Assembly: GCA_002314605.1 (NCBI GenBank)
Contig: DCGO01000125.1
Span: 1-16,119 of the forward strand
Source: Lentisphaeria bacterium UBA1776
GTDB lineage: Bacteria; Verrucomicrobiota; Lentisphaeria; Victivallales; Victivallaceae
Direction: 5' to 3'
DNA length: 16,119 nucleotides
Positions within the stretch are counted from its first letter, which is position 1. Each line of letters opens with the position of its first letter. The notes below the pieces were generated by a model. It was given only the letters and a program-made list of their open reading frames with translations, searched no databases and had not been told where the DNA came from. Shown one piece after another: positions 1 to 6,850 of the stretch. Position numbers and translations under genes: made by a program.

Positions 1-160
1 GCGAAAGGTCCACAATGGAGAGCCTCCGGTGCCCCAACGTGATCTGCTGGCCGCAGACATCGTAACGGGAGATCCCCCAATCATCCGGTCCGCGCCGGCT
101 GATGAGGGAAAGTTCCTCTTCCCCGATACTGCAATTGATTGATCCTAAAATGCCGCACAT
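1..160 (-). CDS. asnB: Asparagine synthase (glutamine-hydrolysing) family amidotransferase, N-terminal part only
   Basis: Reading from an ATG at 160 to the window edge gives 53 codons without a stop. The protein begins MCGILG, which places the class II glutamine amidotransferase nucleophile Cys2 after Met removal. It continues with RRGPDDWGI (residues 22-30) and GHRRLSIVDLS (43-53), the glutamine-binding blocks of AsnB-type N-terminal domains. The synthetase domain lies outside the window. The start follows the acetyltransferase stop by 23 bases, and an AAGGA sits about 12 bases upstream, a rather long spacing. Oddities are Arg instead of the usual His before RGPD and a short segment between Cys2 and that motif. 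Members in O-antigen clusters are thought to amidate sugar uronic acids, so a uronamide-forming role fits the dehydrogenase and epimerase in this cluster. That role is inferred; a housekeeping asparagine synthetase is less likely given the location. Confidence 0.88.
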   Translation of the reverse strand, partial: MCGILGSINCSIGEEELSLISRRGPDDWGISRYDVCGQQITLGHRRLSIVDLS

Positions 161-183
161 CGTATTGTCTTGTCCTTATTGGT

Positions 184-714
184 TCACTCTCCCGCCGGAA
201 CCGTACGGAAGCGGATGATTTTTGCCGGGACCCCGCCGACGATCGCGTTCTCCGGAACATCTTTTGTCACAACGGCTCCGGCCCCTACGACAGCTCCCGT
301 ATGGATCGTTACACCGGGCAGCACAACGGCGTTTCTGCCGATCCATACATCGTTCTCAATGGTTACAAAATCATTGGTCTTCGGCGGTTGCTTCACCATG
401 GGGATCCCGTTCAGTTCGATCCCGTGGGACGAAGAAAGAATCACCGCATAAGGCGCGATCATGACGTTGTTGCCGATGGTCCCGCCCTGCAGAAAAACGT
501 GTTCGTTGATCTGACAGTCCGCCCCGACCGAGAGATGGGAACCGTCCCCGATGTAAACGTCCGGTTCCCAGTAACTCAAGGGTCCTCTCCCGGAAATCTT
601 CAGCATCCGGTTCAAATACCAGCAGCGCACGCGGTTGAAACAAAGTCCGAATCTCGAATGCGGCAGGTTCGCGATCAGAGAATAGTAAAGAAACAGCAGG
701 ATTTTCTTTTTCAC
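184..714 (-). CDS. Left-handed beta-helix acyltransferase (maltose/galactoside O-acetyltransferase-like)
   Basis: The 176-residue product has a hydrophobic N-terminus followed by hexapeptide repeats from about residue 50 (VYIGDGSHLSVGADCQIN). It carries SSSH at 94-97, whose His97 matches the catalytic base of this family. The C-terminal block NDVWIGRNAVVLPGV (121-135) through VPENAIVGGVPAKII is the classic maltose/colanic-acid acetyltransferase ending. Enzymes of this kind transfer acetyl from acetyl-CoA to a sugar hydroxyl or amino group in the cytoplasm. The start is GTG: the upstream gene's TGA overlaps it as GTGA, and a GGAG lies 7 bases ahead, so the two are translationally coupled. The probable role is acetylation of one sugar of the repeat unit. 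Substrate and position cannot be read from sequence, and serine-acetyltransferase-type activity is less likely. Confidence 0.9.
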   Translation of the reverse strand: MKKKILLFLYYSLIANLPHSRFGLCFNRVRCWYLNRMLKISGRGPLSYWEPDVYIGDGSHLSVGADCQINEHVFLQGGTIGNNVMIAPYAVILSSSHGIELNGIPMVKQPPKTNDFVTIENDVWIGRNAVVLPGVTIHTGAVVGAGAVVTKDVPENAIVGGVPAKIIRFRTVPAGE

Positions 715-1898
715 AGGTCTGCTCCGGAGTAAATCGGTTCCGTTAATGCGCGCAGGAACGGGGTGACCGCCCAGCGCAACGAGTCCTTGTAGTGAAGAAA
801 TCCCAAACGGTCGATTTGGGAGTAAAAATGTCCCCGGTGGAAGAACCTTTTCAGGCTCTGCTCGGTCAGGCTTGCGGCAAGTTCCCGGTCACCGATCAAT
901 TTCGCGAGGCTGATGGATTCGGCATTGTCATACAGGTCGAAGCCGAGAAAAGAGGGCTTGTTGTTCTGAACGAAACGCCGGCAGAGACCGTATTCCGCAT
1001 CGATCAGATGTTCTCTCCAGAACCGCACCCCCCGCCGGATTGTCTCCTCCATTCCCGGAAGCCGCATGATCCGGGAGGTCTTCAGCAGATTCTTGAGGAC
1101 AAAACAACTGTGGAAGCCGTCAATGAATTTGGAATCCACACCGTAGAACCAAGAACCGTCCGGATTCTGCTCCCGCTGGATAAAGCGGAAGATCTTCTGG
1201 ATCTTCTCCCTGTTCTGTTCCCGTTTTTTCGACTGCGCCAGCATGTACATCGTGTAACTGTTGGCATTGCAGACCAGTCGGTCCGGTCCCGGACCATAGG
1301 AAAATCCCATTGCCTCGCCGTCATCCAGAATTTTGGTAAGATCCTGCTCAAAAAAGGCGAAGACCCGCTCAAGCAGGTCGTCATAAGTGCGATCCCCGCA
1401 AAGTTCCCGATATTTCCAAAAGGCTTCGGCGGCGTACGGCGTGATGGTCGACATCGGGGTTGCCTTCGGATAGACCAGCGAATCCGAGACCGCATAATCC
1501 ACGGGGAGCCCCCATCCGCATCCGTGGGCAAGCGAAGAGGCGGTATCCCGGAGGTGCTCCAAGTGGATACGCGCATGATCGAGATAATTCGCGTCTTGCG
1601 TCTGCTGAAACAGTGAAAACAGCAGAAGTGCCGTCTGTGCCCTGACAATCGGGTAATCCCGCGGCGTGAAACAGCACTTGCGCAGGACCCCCTCTCCAAG
1701 CCAATCCAAAACCGTTAGGCCGCCGGCCAGCGGCAGCATCAGGAGCTTGTGGGAGTGATAGTGCTGCTTGATCTTCTTCCCGATTCCCGAAAACCACAGG
1801 TCGTACGGGTCGAAGGTCCGAAGGTCCTCCTTCAGAAAATACTGGGGAAAGGGGATCGCATCGTTGACCGCAGCGCGTTGGGAATCCAGGAAACTCAT
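711..1898 (-). CDS. Alpha/alpha-toroid polysaccharide biosynthesis protein, function unassigned
   Basis: The predicted product has 395 residues and no signal peptide or clear membrane segment. Repeated helical hairpins carry motifs seen in toroid folds: ITPYAAEAFW (152-161), VCNANSYTMYML (209-220), QNPDGSWFYGVD (244-255) and IDGFHSCFVLKNL (259-271). The DGSWFYG element resembles repeats of terpenoid cyclases, glucuronyl C5-epimerases and six-hairpin glycosidases. From memory, similar proteins in other polysaccharide clusters are annotated VpsJ-like or, misleadingly, as delta-aminolevulinate dehydratase; I cannot confirm this. The open frame continues upstream to an ATG at 2270, but that extension is out-of-frame sequence of the preceding glycosyltransferase. 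The ATG at 1898, 4 bases after that gene's TGA, with AGGAAG about 10 bases ahead, is the sensible start. It may modify or epimerise a uronic acid residue, which is only a guess. Confidence 0.85.
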   Translation of the reverse strand: MSFLDSQRAAVNDAIPFPQYFLKEDLRTFDPYDLWFSGIGKKIKQHYHSHKLLMLPLAGGLTVLDWLGEGVLRKCCFTPRDYPIVRAQTALLLFSLFQQTQDANYLDHARIHLEHLRDTASSLAHGCGWGLPVDYAVSDSLVYPKATPMSTITPYAAEAFWKYRELCGDRTYDDLLERVFAFFEQDLTKILDDGEAMGFSYGPGPDRLVCNANSYTMYMLAQSKKREQNREKIQKIFRFIQREQNPDGSWFYGVDSKFIDGFHSCFVLKNLLKTSRIMRLPGMEETIRRGVRFWREHLIDAEYGLCRRFVQNNKPSFLGFDLYDNAESISLAKLIGDRELAASLTEQSLKRFFHRGHFYSQIDRLGFLHYKDSLRWAVTPFLRALTEPIYSGADL

Positions 1899-1902
1899 GC
1901 GT

Positions 1903-3006
1903 TCAGTCTTCCTGTTTTTCGGACGCCGCACCCGAAGAAAGTTCTTTGAGAAGCCATGCGGCGACCCCGGATGCGGTGAAGTGCGCTTCCGCGTAGTTCC
2001 GATTGTATTCGCTGTACCAGTCCCCACCATTCCGCTCCTTTGCCATGGCTTCGATGGCGTCGGCGAAATCCTCCGGACGCAGGGAATCGGTCGAGAATCC
2101 CATCTTCCCCCGCTCAAAGAAGTCCGGGATCCCGCCGACATTGCGGGTGACGACCGGGAGTCCGGCGCCCATAGCTTCCAGCAGGGCGCAAGGCATCCCC
2201 TCTCCGTATGAGGGGAAGAAGAAGAGATCAGCGCTACTGAACTCGCGGATTTTTTCATCGCCGCGGACATAGCCGACGAACCTGATGTCTTTCAAATTCA
2301 GCGTCTTCGCGTACTCCTCCGCCTCCTTTTCTATCTCGCCGTCGCCGGCGATGCACAGCTTCCAGCGGATCTCGGGGCATCTCCGCTGCAGCAGCGCGAT
2401 GGTATCCAGCACAATGAAGATGCCTTTCGTCTTTTCCACCCGGGCAAGGAACAGGCTCGAGACCTCTCCCGGCACGGAGGGATGCCGGTCGATCTTTTTT
2501 AAGAGTTCGTCCTCGAAACAGGTCGTGGCGAGAACGATTTTGCCGCGGTAGCCCCATCCCTGCAATTTTTTTCGGAACGCAGAGGAGAGTACGAACATCT
2601 TCTGCGCGCGGAAAAAGTTTTTTTCAAAGGAGGGAAGCAGTTCCTTTTCCACCGTTTTCTCGTACTTCACGTCCCAACCGTGCCAGAAAACCGCAAGATC
2701 GCGGTGAAATATCTTGGTCACGATAGACGCAAAGACCATATCCCTGCGCACTGCAGTCGGTCCCAGCGAGGGATTCAGCAGAACGGTCCGGATGTCCCGG
2801 TGAAACAGCAGTAAAAAGATTAGCCGAAACTGAGCAACCAAAGTGTAAAAGAGTTTCGCCGGAATGCTCTCCCCCTGCGGTTTTTGCAGGAAAGTTACCC
2901 GGCTGCCGAAATGCGGCGCCAGCATGCGGTAAAAATTGGCAACCCCCCCCGGGAGGTCCAGTTTCGGAACAGAGATCAGGATCGTTTCAGAAGCTTTCTC
3001 CGTCAT
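1903..3006 (-). CDS. Glycosyltransferase, GT4 family, GT-B fold
   Basis: The 367-residue protein has a Rossmann-like N-terminal half with PGGVANF (19-25) in the acceptor-side glycine loop. The C-terminal half carries SLFLARVEKTKGI (184-196), CIAGDGE (218-224) and the retaining-GT signature SYGEGMPCALLEAMGAGLPV (266-285). Glu269 and Glu277 form the expected EX7E pair, followed by NVGGIPD. It should transfer a sugar from a nucleotide donor to the lipid-linked oligosaccharide at the cytoplasmic face of the membrane. A hydrophobic stretch near 56-68 may help membrane association. Its ATG overlaps the upstream glycosyltransferase's TGA as ATGA, with GGAGG about 10 bases before the ATG. The sugar and linkage cannot be predicted. 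Family confidence is high. Confidence 0.93.
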   Translation of the reverse strand: MTEKASETILISVPKLDLPGGVANFYRMLAPHFGSRVTFLQKPQGESIPAKLFYTLVAQFRLIFLLLFHRDIRTVLLNPSLGPTAVRRDMVFASIVTKIFHRDLAVFWHGWDVKYEKTVEKELLPSFEKNFFRAQKMFVLSSAFRKKLQGWGYRGKIVLATTCFEDELLKKIDRHPSVPGEVSSLFLARVEKTKGIFIVLDTIALLQRRCPEIRWKLCIAGDGEIEKEAEEYAKTLNLKDIRFVGYVRGDEKIREFSSADLFFFPSYGEGMPCALLEAMGAGLPVVTRNVGGIPDFFERGKMGFSTDSLRPEDFADAIEAMAKERNGGDWYSEYNRNYAEAHFTASGVAAWLLKELSSGAASEKQED

Positions 3007-4118
3007 TGATATGTTTCCTCCGGTTCAGCAAGGCATTCCGGCGGCAGTCCGAATACCTCTTGATAGCACTTCAAGATTTGCTCTGGCAGATGATGTTCCG
3101 CAACATATCGGCCCCCTTTTTCGCCCATTTCCCGGCGCAGTTCCGGATCACCGAGCAGTTCGGCAATGTCCCGGGTCAACTGTTCCGGAGTTCCGGAGAC
3201 CCTGCCGATGCCGTATTTCTGCATAATGCCGTCACAGGGGAAAGTCAGGCTTATCACCGGCAATTTGGAATACCAAGCCTGCAGAAAGGTGTTGGGAAAG
3301 CCTTCGACGACACTGGTGCACAAACAAATTTTCGCCCGATGGAAGAACCCCTGTGTTTTCTCGAACGGGACACATCCGAAATAAGTGACGTTCGGCAGAT
3401 CCGCGATCTTCTGATGCAGTTCGGCGTAGGCGGGCGGGACCTGTTTTGCGATCATCCCGAAACGGTACTGCGGCAACGATTTTGCGGCATCATAGAACCC
3501 TTCCGGATATTTGTTCTGATCGAAACTTCCAATCCAAAGGATGTCGATGTCCTTTTCGGGAGCAGTTCCTTCCGTCTGCGGAGGCGGATAGAAGATATTG
3601 CGGATCACCGGACCGTCTTTTTTTAGGACGTTACGGAAGATCGATTGCTGTTTCTCCGTCTGAAAAACGAACCGCTTCGTCCACTTGATGCCGAACCGGT
3701 ATGCCAAGCGCACCGGGCTCCAGCCGCTGACATTGCAGTCCATGTCCGAAGCGAGGATCTTGACGACCTTGATCCGAGAATTTATTTTTTCGGCGAGAGC
3801 GAGCAGAAACAGCACAATGTCCGGATTCTTGAAAAAACAGAAATCCGGTTCCAGTTTCACCAGCTGCCGGATGAAGTGCACACTGTCTCCGAAAAAGTGC
3901 CAGTTGCTCCCGCCCAAAAAACGCAACGGGGCTTTGAGAACCTCGACTCCGTCATATACCTCACGCACCGGCTGACCGTAGTCATTGGTCAGAACCGAGA
4001 CCCGGTATCCGGCGCGGACAAACATCCGCGCCAACTGCACAACCTGCAGTTCCGCACCGCCGAATCCATTTCCCTGAAAATAGCGGTAGACCGTGGGGGC
4101 GACAAAAGCAATATGCAT
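3003..4118 (-). CDS. Glycosyltransferase, GT4 family
   Basis: From the chosen ATG the protein has 371 residues. It shows FGGAELQ (19-25), the N-terminal glycine loop, then DILWIGSFDQNKYPE (192-206), the start of the donor-binding domain. SVVEGFPNTFLQAW (269-282) occupies the EX7E position, but the second glutamate is Gln280. A longer frame begins at 4136, yet only the ATG at 4118 has a good Shine-Dalgarno (GGAG, 7 bases away), and MHIAFVAPTV is a typical GT4 beginning. The product probably adds one residue of the repeat unit. It lies 32 bases after the CapK-like gene and overlaps the next glycosyltransferase by ATGA. Donor and acceptor are unknown. Confidence 0.92.
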   Translation of the reverse strand: MHIAFVAPTVYRYFQGNGFGGAELQVVQLARMFVRAGYRVSVLTNDYGQPVREVYDGVEVLKAPLRFLGGSNWHFFGDSVHFIRQLVKLEPDFCFFKNPDIVLFLLALAEKINSRIKVVKILASDMDCNVSGWSPVRLAYRFGIKWTKRFVFQTEKQQSIFRNVLKKDGPVIRNIFYPPPQTEGTAPEKDIDILWIGSFDQNKYPEGFYDAAKSLPQYRFGMIAKQVPPAYAELHQKIADLPNVTYFGCVPFEKTQGFFHRAKICLCTSVVEGFPNTFLQAWYSKLPVISLTFPCDGIMQKYGIGRVSGTPEQLTRDIAELLGDPELRREMGEKGGRYVAEHHLPEQILKCYQEVFGLPPECLAEPEETYQ

Positions 4119-4125
4119 AGATTTT

Positions 4126-4129
4126 CTCC
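4126..4129 (-). promoter_or_regulatory. Ribosome binding site deciding the start of the 3003-4118 glycosyltransferase
   Basis: On the minus strand GGAG is followed by AAAATCT and then ATG at 4118, a 7-base spacing. The in-frame upstream ATG at 4136 has only a weak GTGGG ahead of it, so 4118 is preferred. Confidence 0.6.
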
Positions 4130-4150
4130 GATCCATCAGCCCACTATGGT

Positions 4151-5539
4151 TCAGCGCTCAAGGTCGCTGGTAACGAAACGTTTTTTCCCGGATCGCGTCA
4201 GCGGGATTTCATCCACATACCGAATTGAGATCTGCAGATCCGGAAGTTTCTCAACAATTTTTTCCTGCAGCAGTTTTTCCTGCGGTCCGGAGAGTTTCTG
4301 CGGAGAGACCAGCAGCAGTTCCGCTTCGTCCAAGGTTTTCTGATGAAGCTGGAACGCAATGATCTCCGGAGCGACAAAGCGTGTGACCAGAGTCCAGAAC
4401 GTGCCGGAAACAGCATGACCGCTCCGGTCCCGCACCAACTCAAAAGAGCGCCCGTCAATCTGCTCCAGCAGCGGCAAACTGCGCCCGCAGGAGCAGTCTA
4501 TCCCCTTCCAGCTGGCGCGGTCGCCAATCCGGTAGCGGATGAAGGGCATGGCATAGTTGTCGAGGTCGGTGATATAAAGATCCCCGATCTCGCCGGGTTT
4601 GCAGGGCTGGAGAGCGTCGTTCAAAATCTCCACCCACACATGCTCGGCAGAAATGTGAAGTCCTTCATGTTTTTCGCACTCATGCGCGATAAATCCAAAC
4701 TCACGGGAACCATAGCGGTTGAATACCGGACAACCGAAAACCTGCCCGAACATCTCCCGCTGATAGGGGAAGAGCTGTTCCGATGAAGTGATGATCCCTT
4801 TCAAAGAGGGGAAGTTATATCCTCGGGTTTTCACAAATTTTGCCAAATGTTCCAGCGGAGACGGATAGGAGGTGAACACCTCCAATTTTTTCTCCCGGAT
4901 CGTCCGGCAGATCAGTTCCAGTTTTTCCTCGGTCAAGTCGTAACTGGAGAAAAAGTAAAAGGGTTTGAAATGATCCCTCATGAACCCTTTGAATCCGGTC
5001 TCCGGAAGATTGTCGAACCGCGCGCCCCAAAGCGTTCCCTGGGGGACGAGCGGCGTTGTCCCGATCCACGAATAGGAGCGGAAATACTCCGCATCGCACA
5101 TCCAATGCTGCTTGCGGGAAATCAGAAAAAACAGACTTTCCCCGGTGGAACCGCTGGTGGAATTTTTCTCCGCCCCCATGGCGGCAATATCCCGGTGCTG
5201 CAACGCTTCATAATTTGCACGGATAATGGATTTATCCAGCAGACCGAACTGCGAGAGATCAGGGTCTTTGCGCAGTCTTTCCGGGTCGCCGCTGAAGCGT
5301 TCCCGGTAATACGGCACGGCAGTGACCGCCTGACAAAGCAGTTCTCCCAGTTTTTTCCGGCGCAGCTCCGCCATTGCCTCCGGCGACAGATACTGTGTTT
5401 TCAGAAGGGAGTCTGCATACTGGCAGATGCGATCCCTTTTGATCCAAACGTGGTATCCCTTAAAAAAGACAGATGAAAGAAAACTCATGGCAACCATATT
5501 ATATGCGATGTTGCGTGATCCAAGTTTCACTTCTGCCAT
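4151..5539 (-). CDS. CapK/phenylacetate-CoA ligase-like adenylate-forming enzyme
   Basis: The product has 462 residues from the ATG at 5539. It has the ANL-superfamily P-loop-like STSGSTGE (127-134), then GIITSSEQLFPYQR (248-261), RYGSREFGFIAHEC (275-288) and FIRYRIGDRA (333-342), the adenylation core. CSCGRSLPLL (349-358) is a cysteine pair common in this branch. The family activates a carboxylate as acyl-AMP. CapK relatives occur in capsule clusters, where their substrates are unproven. The start is uncertain: 5539 has a weak GGGA; 5497 (MVAMSFL) sits one base after the TAA of a 49-codon frame with a strong ribosome site; 5488 (MSFLSS) best matches my memory of family N-termini. Possible jobs are attaching an amino or organic acid to a sugar, or activating a uronate carboxyl, both inferred. 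Confidence 0.87.
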   Translation of the reverse strand: MAEVKLGSRNIAYNMVAMSFLSSVFFKGYHVWIKRDRICQYADSLLKTQYLSPEAMAELRRKKLGELLCQAVTAVPYYRERFSGDPERLRKDPDLSQFGLLDKSIIRANYEALQHRDIAAMGAEKNSTSGSTGESLFFLISRKQHWMCDAEYFRSYSWIGTTPLVPQGTLWGARFDNLPETGFKGFMRDHFKPFYFFSSYDLTEEKLELICRTIREKKLEVFTSYPSPLEHLAKFVKTRGYNFPSLKGIITSSEQLFPYQREMFGQVFGCPVFNRYGSREFGFIAHECEKHEGLHISAEHVWVEILNDALQPCKPGEIGDLYITDLDNYAMPFIRYRIGDRASWKGIDCSCGRSLPLLEQIDGRSFELVRDRSGHAVSGTFWTLVTRFVAPEIIAFQLHQKTLDEAELLLVSPQKLSGPQEKLLQEKIVEKLPDLQISIRYVDEIPLTRSGKKRFVTSDLER

Positions 5540-5648
5540 ACTGATCCCGATTGTCCGCAGGATTACGTCCCGGGCGAAAATCCTGGTAAAGACGGTTATT
5601 CAGATGGTCGTAATAACCAGAGAACAGTTTTTTCAAAACTGATGCCAT
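5499..5648 (-). CDS. Small open reading frame, 49 codons, possible leader or gene remnant
   Basis: Seventeen bases after the deacetylase stop there is an excellent Shine-Dalgarno, GGGAGGA, followed by CTGT and ATG at 5648. The frame runs 49 codons: it begins MASVLKKLFSGYYDHLNNRL, turns strongly polar and ends ETWITQHRI before TAA. The stop is one base upstream of the ATG at 5497 inside the CapK-like gene's N-terminal region, so it overlaps that gene if 5539 is the true start. I recognise no family. It could be a coupling minicistron for the ligase, an independent small protein, or the surviving 5' end of a deleted or frameshifted gene. The deacetylase and the ligase both look complete without it. 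Confidence 0.42.
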   Translation of the reverse strand: MASVLKKLFSGYYDHLNNRLYQDFRPGRNPADNRDQYGRSETWITQHRI

Positions 5649-5652
5649 ACAG

Positions 5653-5659
5653 TCCTCCC
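5653..5659 (-). promoter_or_regulatory. Strong ribosome binding site in front of the 49-codon frame
   Basis: GGGAGGA on the minus strand, with CTGT before the ATG at 5648, is one of the two best Shine-Dalgarno matches in the window. It does not serve the 5539 start of the CapK-like gene, which lies more than 100 bases away. Confidence 0.5.
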
Positions 5660-5665
5660 TCTCTG

Positions 5666-6850
5666 TCAAAGACCCATTAAAGCCAAAACCTGCCTGGCTT
5701 TCCATACTTGCTTCCGGAAAAAATTCTCTCTTTTCCGCATCCAGAGGTAAAGTTTCAAATCTGTGAACGACATAGACTTCAGGGTCTTGCCGTAAACATC
5801 AATTGTACGGGGGGAACCGATTCTCCACAGAAAATCCCTGCAGATTTCCGGACACGGTCCTACATGCCAGCGATGGGGCTTTGTATAATATTTATAGCCC
5901 AAAGACATTGCAGTTCTGACGACCTGCTCGGTCACGCCGCCGCCCGGCCAGCAGAGACCGCGTACCTCTTTGTCAAGATTTTTCTCCAGAACCTGCTTTA
6001 TAACGGAAAGTTCCGTACGTACACGATCTTTTCTTTCCGCATCTGTTTCATAGCGGCCGGGGATTGTGCCAAATTTACCGGCTATTGCCATCAGCTGTTC
6101 ACGCCACGCAGGTTCTGCGGAAAAGAAGTCTTTTCCGCCGTGAGTCTGCACCCAGTCAGCAAGTTTCCCGCTGAGATCGGCAAGAGCCTGTTCTTCCGGG
6201 AAAAAGCGCACAACCGAAAGGGATTTCTCGTTTTCAAACACGGGCGTACCGTACGGAATCGACGTTTCCTGCTTCGGTGCATCCGTCAGATAGAAGGGCT
6301 TGGTATCCACAAAACGGTTCCAGAGCATCCAGATCGGACCATCTTTTTCCGTCGCCGAACCTGGCTTCCAGAAATCAATCACGCGCGGTCCCTTGATATA
6401 CCAGGTATGCGTCTGGGCGTGAGCCTGGATCTCCATGACGCCGCTCTTCTCCATGGCGCGCATCTCCGGCCACGACAGGAAACCGGCACAGCATCCCGGC
6501 GCCTTGTGATCTTTTCCGGCGTTCACGCTCTCATCGCGGGTTTTCTGCGGACGGATGATGTCCCGGTGATCGATAAAATCCGCCGATACATAAGTGGTTC
6601 CCTTCAATCCGTAGTATTGCAGGATCGGCAGAACATGCACCCAGTTATCCAGATATCCATCATCAAAATTTAGGAACAGAATGTTCTCCTCCTTCTGCCG
6701 CTCCCATGCTTCCTTCATGAATACAGAATGAAATTTCATCGCATGGTATACCGAGCATTGCAAATCGAACTCCACCGCAGATTCGGCAACGTGGCGGGCA
6801 AACCATGGATGTTCTTCCAGGCCTACGGAATGGTTCATTACTGTGATCAT
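5666..6850 (-). CDS. Polysaccharide deacetylase family protein (NodB-like, CE4)
   Basis: The 394-residue product carries CE4 motif 1 as FLNFDDGYLDN (59-69), with the catalytic-base Asp and metal-ligand Asp adjacent. Motif 2 is EIQAHAQTH (140-148), with the two metal-binding His residues. A later motif, GLCWPGGG (298-305), replaces the usual RxPYG. The preceding LSWPEMRAMEKSGVMEIQ matches the canonical context of motif 2. About 150 residues separate motif 2 from the proline-glycine motif, far more than in simple NodB domains, so it is an extended version. No signal peptide or transmembrane helix is seen, which suggests cytoplasmic action on a lipid-linked or nucleotide-linked N-acetyl sugar. 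The start overlaps the preceding GT4 stop as ATGA, with GGAG 8 bases ahead. The exact substrate is unknown. Confidence 0.9.
   Translation of the reverse strand: MITVMNHSVGLEEHPWFARHVAESAVEFDLQCSVYHAMKFHSVFMKEAWERQKEENILFLNFDDGYLDNWVHVLPILQYYGLKGTTYVSADFIDHRDIIRPQKTRDESVNAGKDHKAPGCCAGFLSWPEMRAMEKSGVMEIQAHAQTHTWYIKGPRVIDFWKPGSATEKDGPIWMLWNRFVDTKPFYLTDAPKQETSIPYGTPVFENEKSLSVVRFFPEEQALADLSGKLADWVQTHGGKDFFSAEPAWREQLMAIAGKFGTIPGRYETDAERKDRVRTELSVIKQVLEKNLDKEVRGLCWPGGGVTEQVVRTAMSLGYKYYTKPHRWHVGPCPEICRDFLWRIGSPRTIDVYGKTLKSMSFTDLKLYLWMRKRENFFRKQVWKARQVLALMGL

Noticed and set aside
792..1616. Plus-strand open frame of 274 codons
   Set aside because: It is the antisense shadow of the toroid gene, has no ribosome site in context and no recognisable motifs, and every recognisable gene is on the minus strand.
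1899..2270. N-terminal extension of the toroid protein to an ATG at 2270
   Set aside because: The extra 124 codons read the preceding glycosyltransferase gene out of frame and are Ser/Arg/Pro-rich without any domain; the ATG at 1898 fits the operon spacing.
3645..4343. Plus-strand open frame of 232 codons
   Set aside because: It runs antisense across two well-supported genes (GT4 and CapK-like) and shows no protein-family features.
5708..6673. Plus-strand open frame of 321 codons
   Set aside because: It is antisense to the deacetylase gene, whose motifs are clear; low-complexity, Cys/His/Arg-rich composition is typical of a shadow frame.
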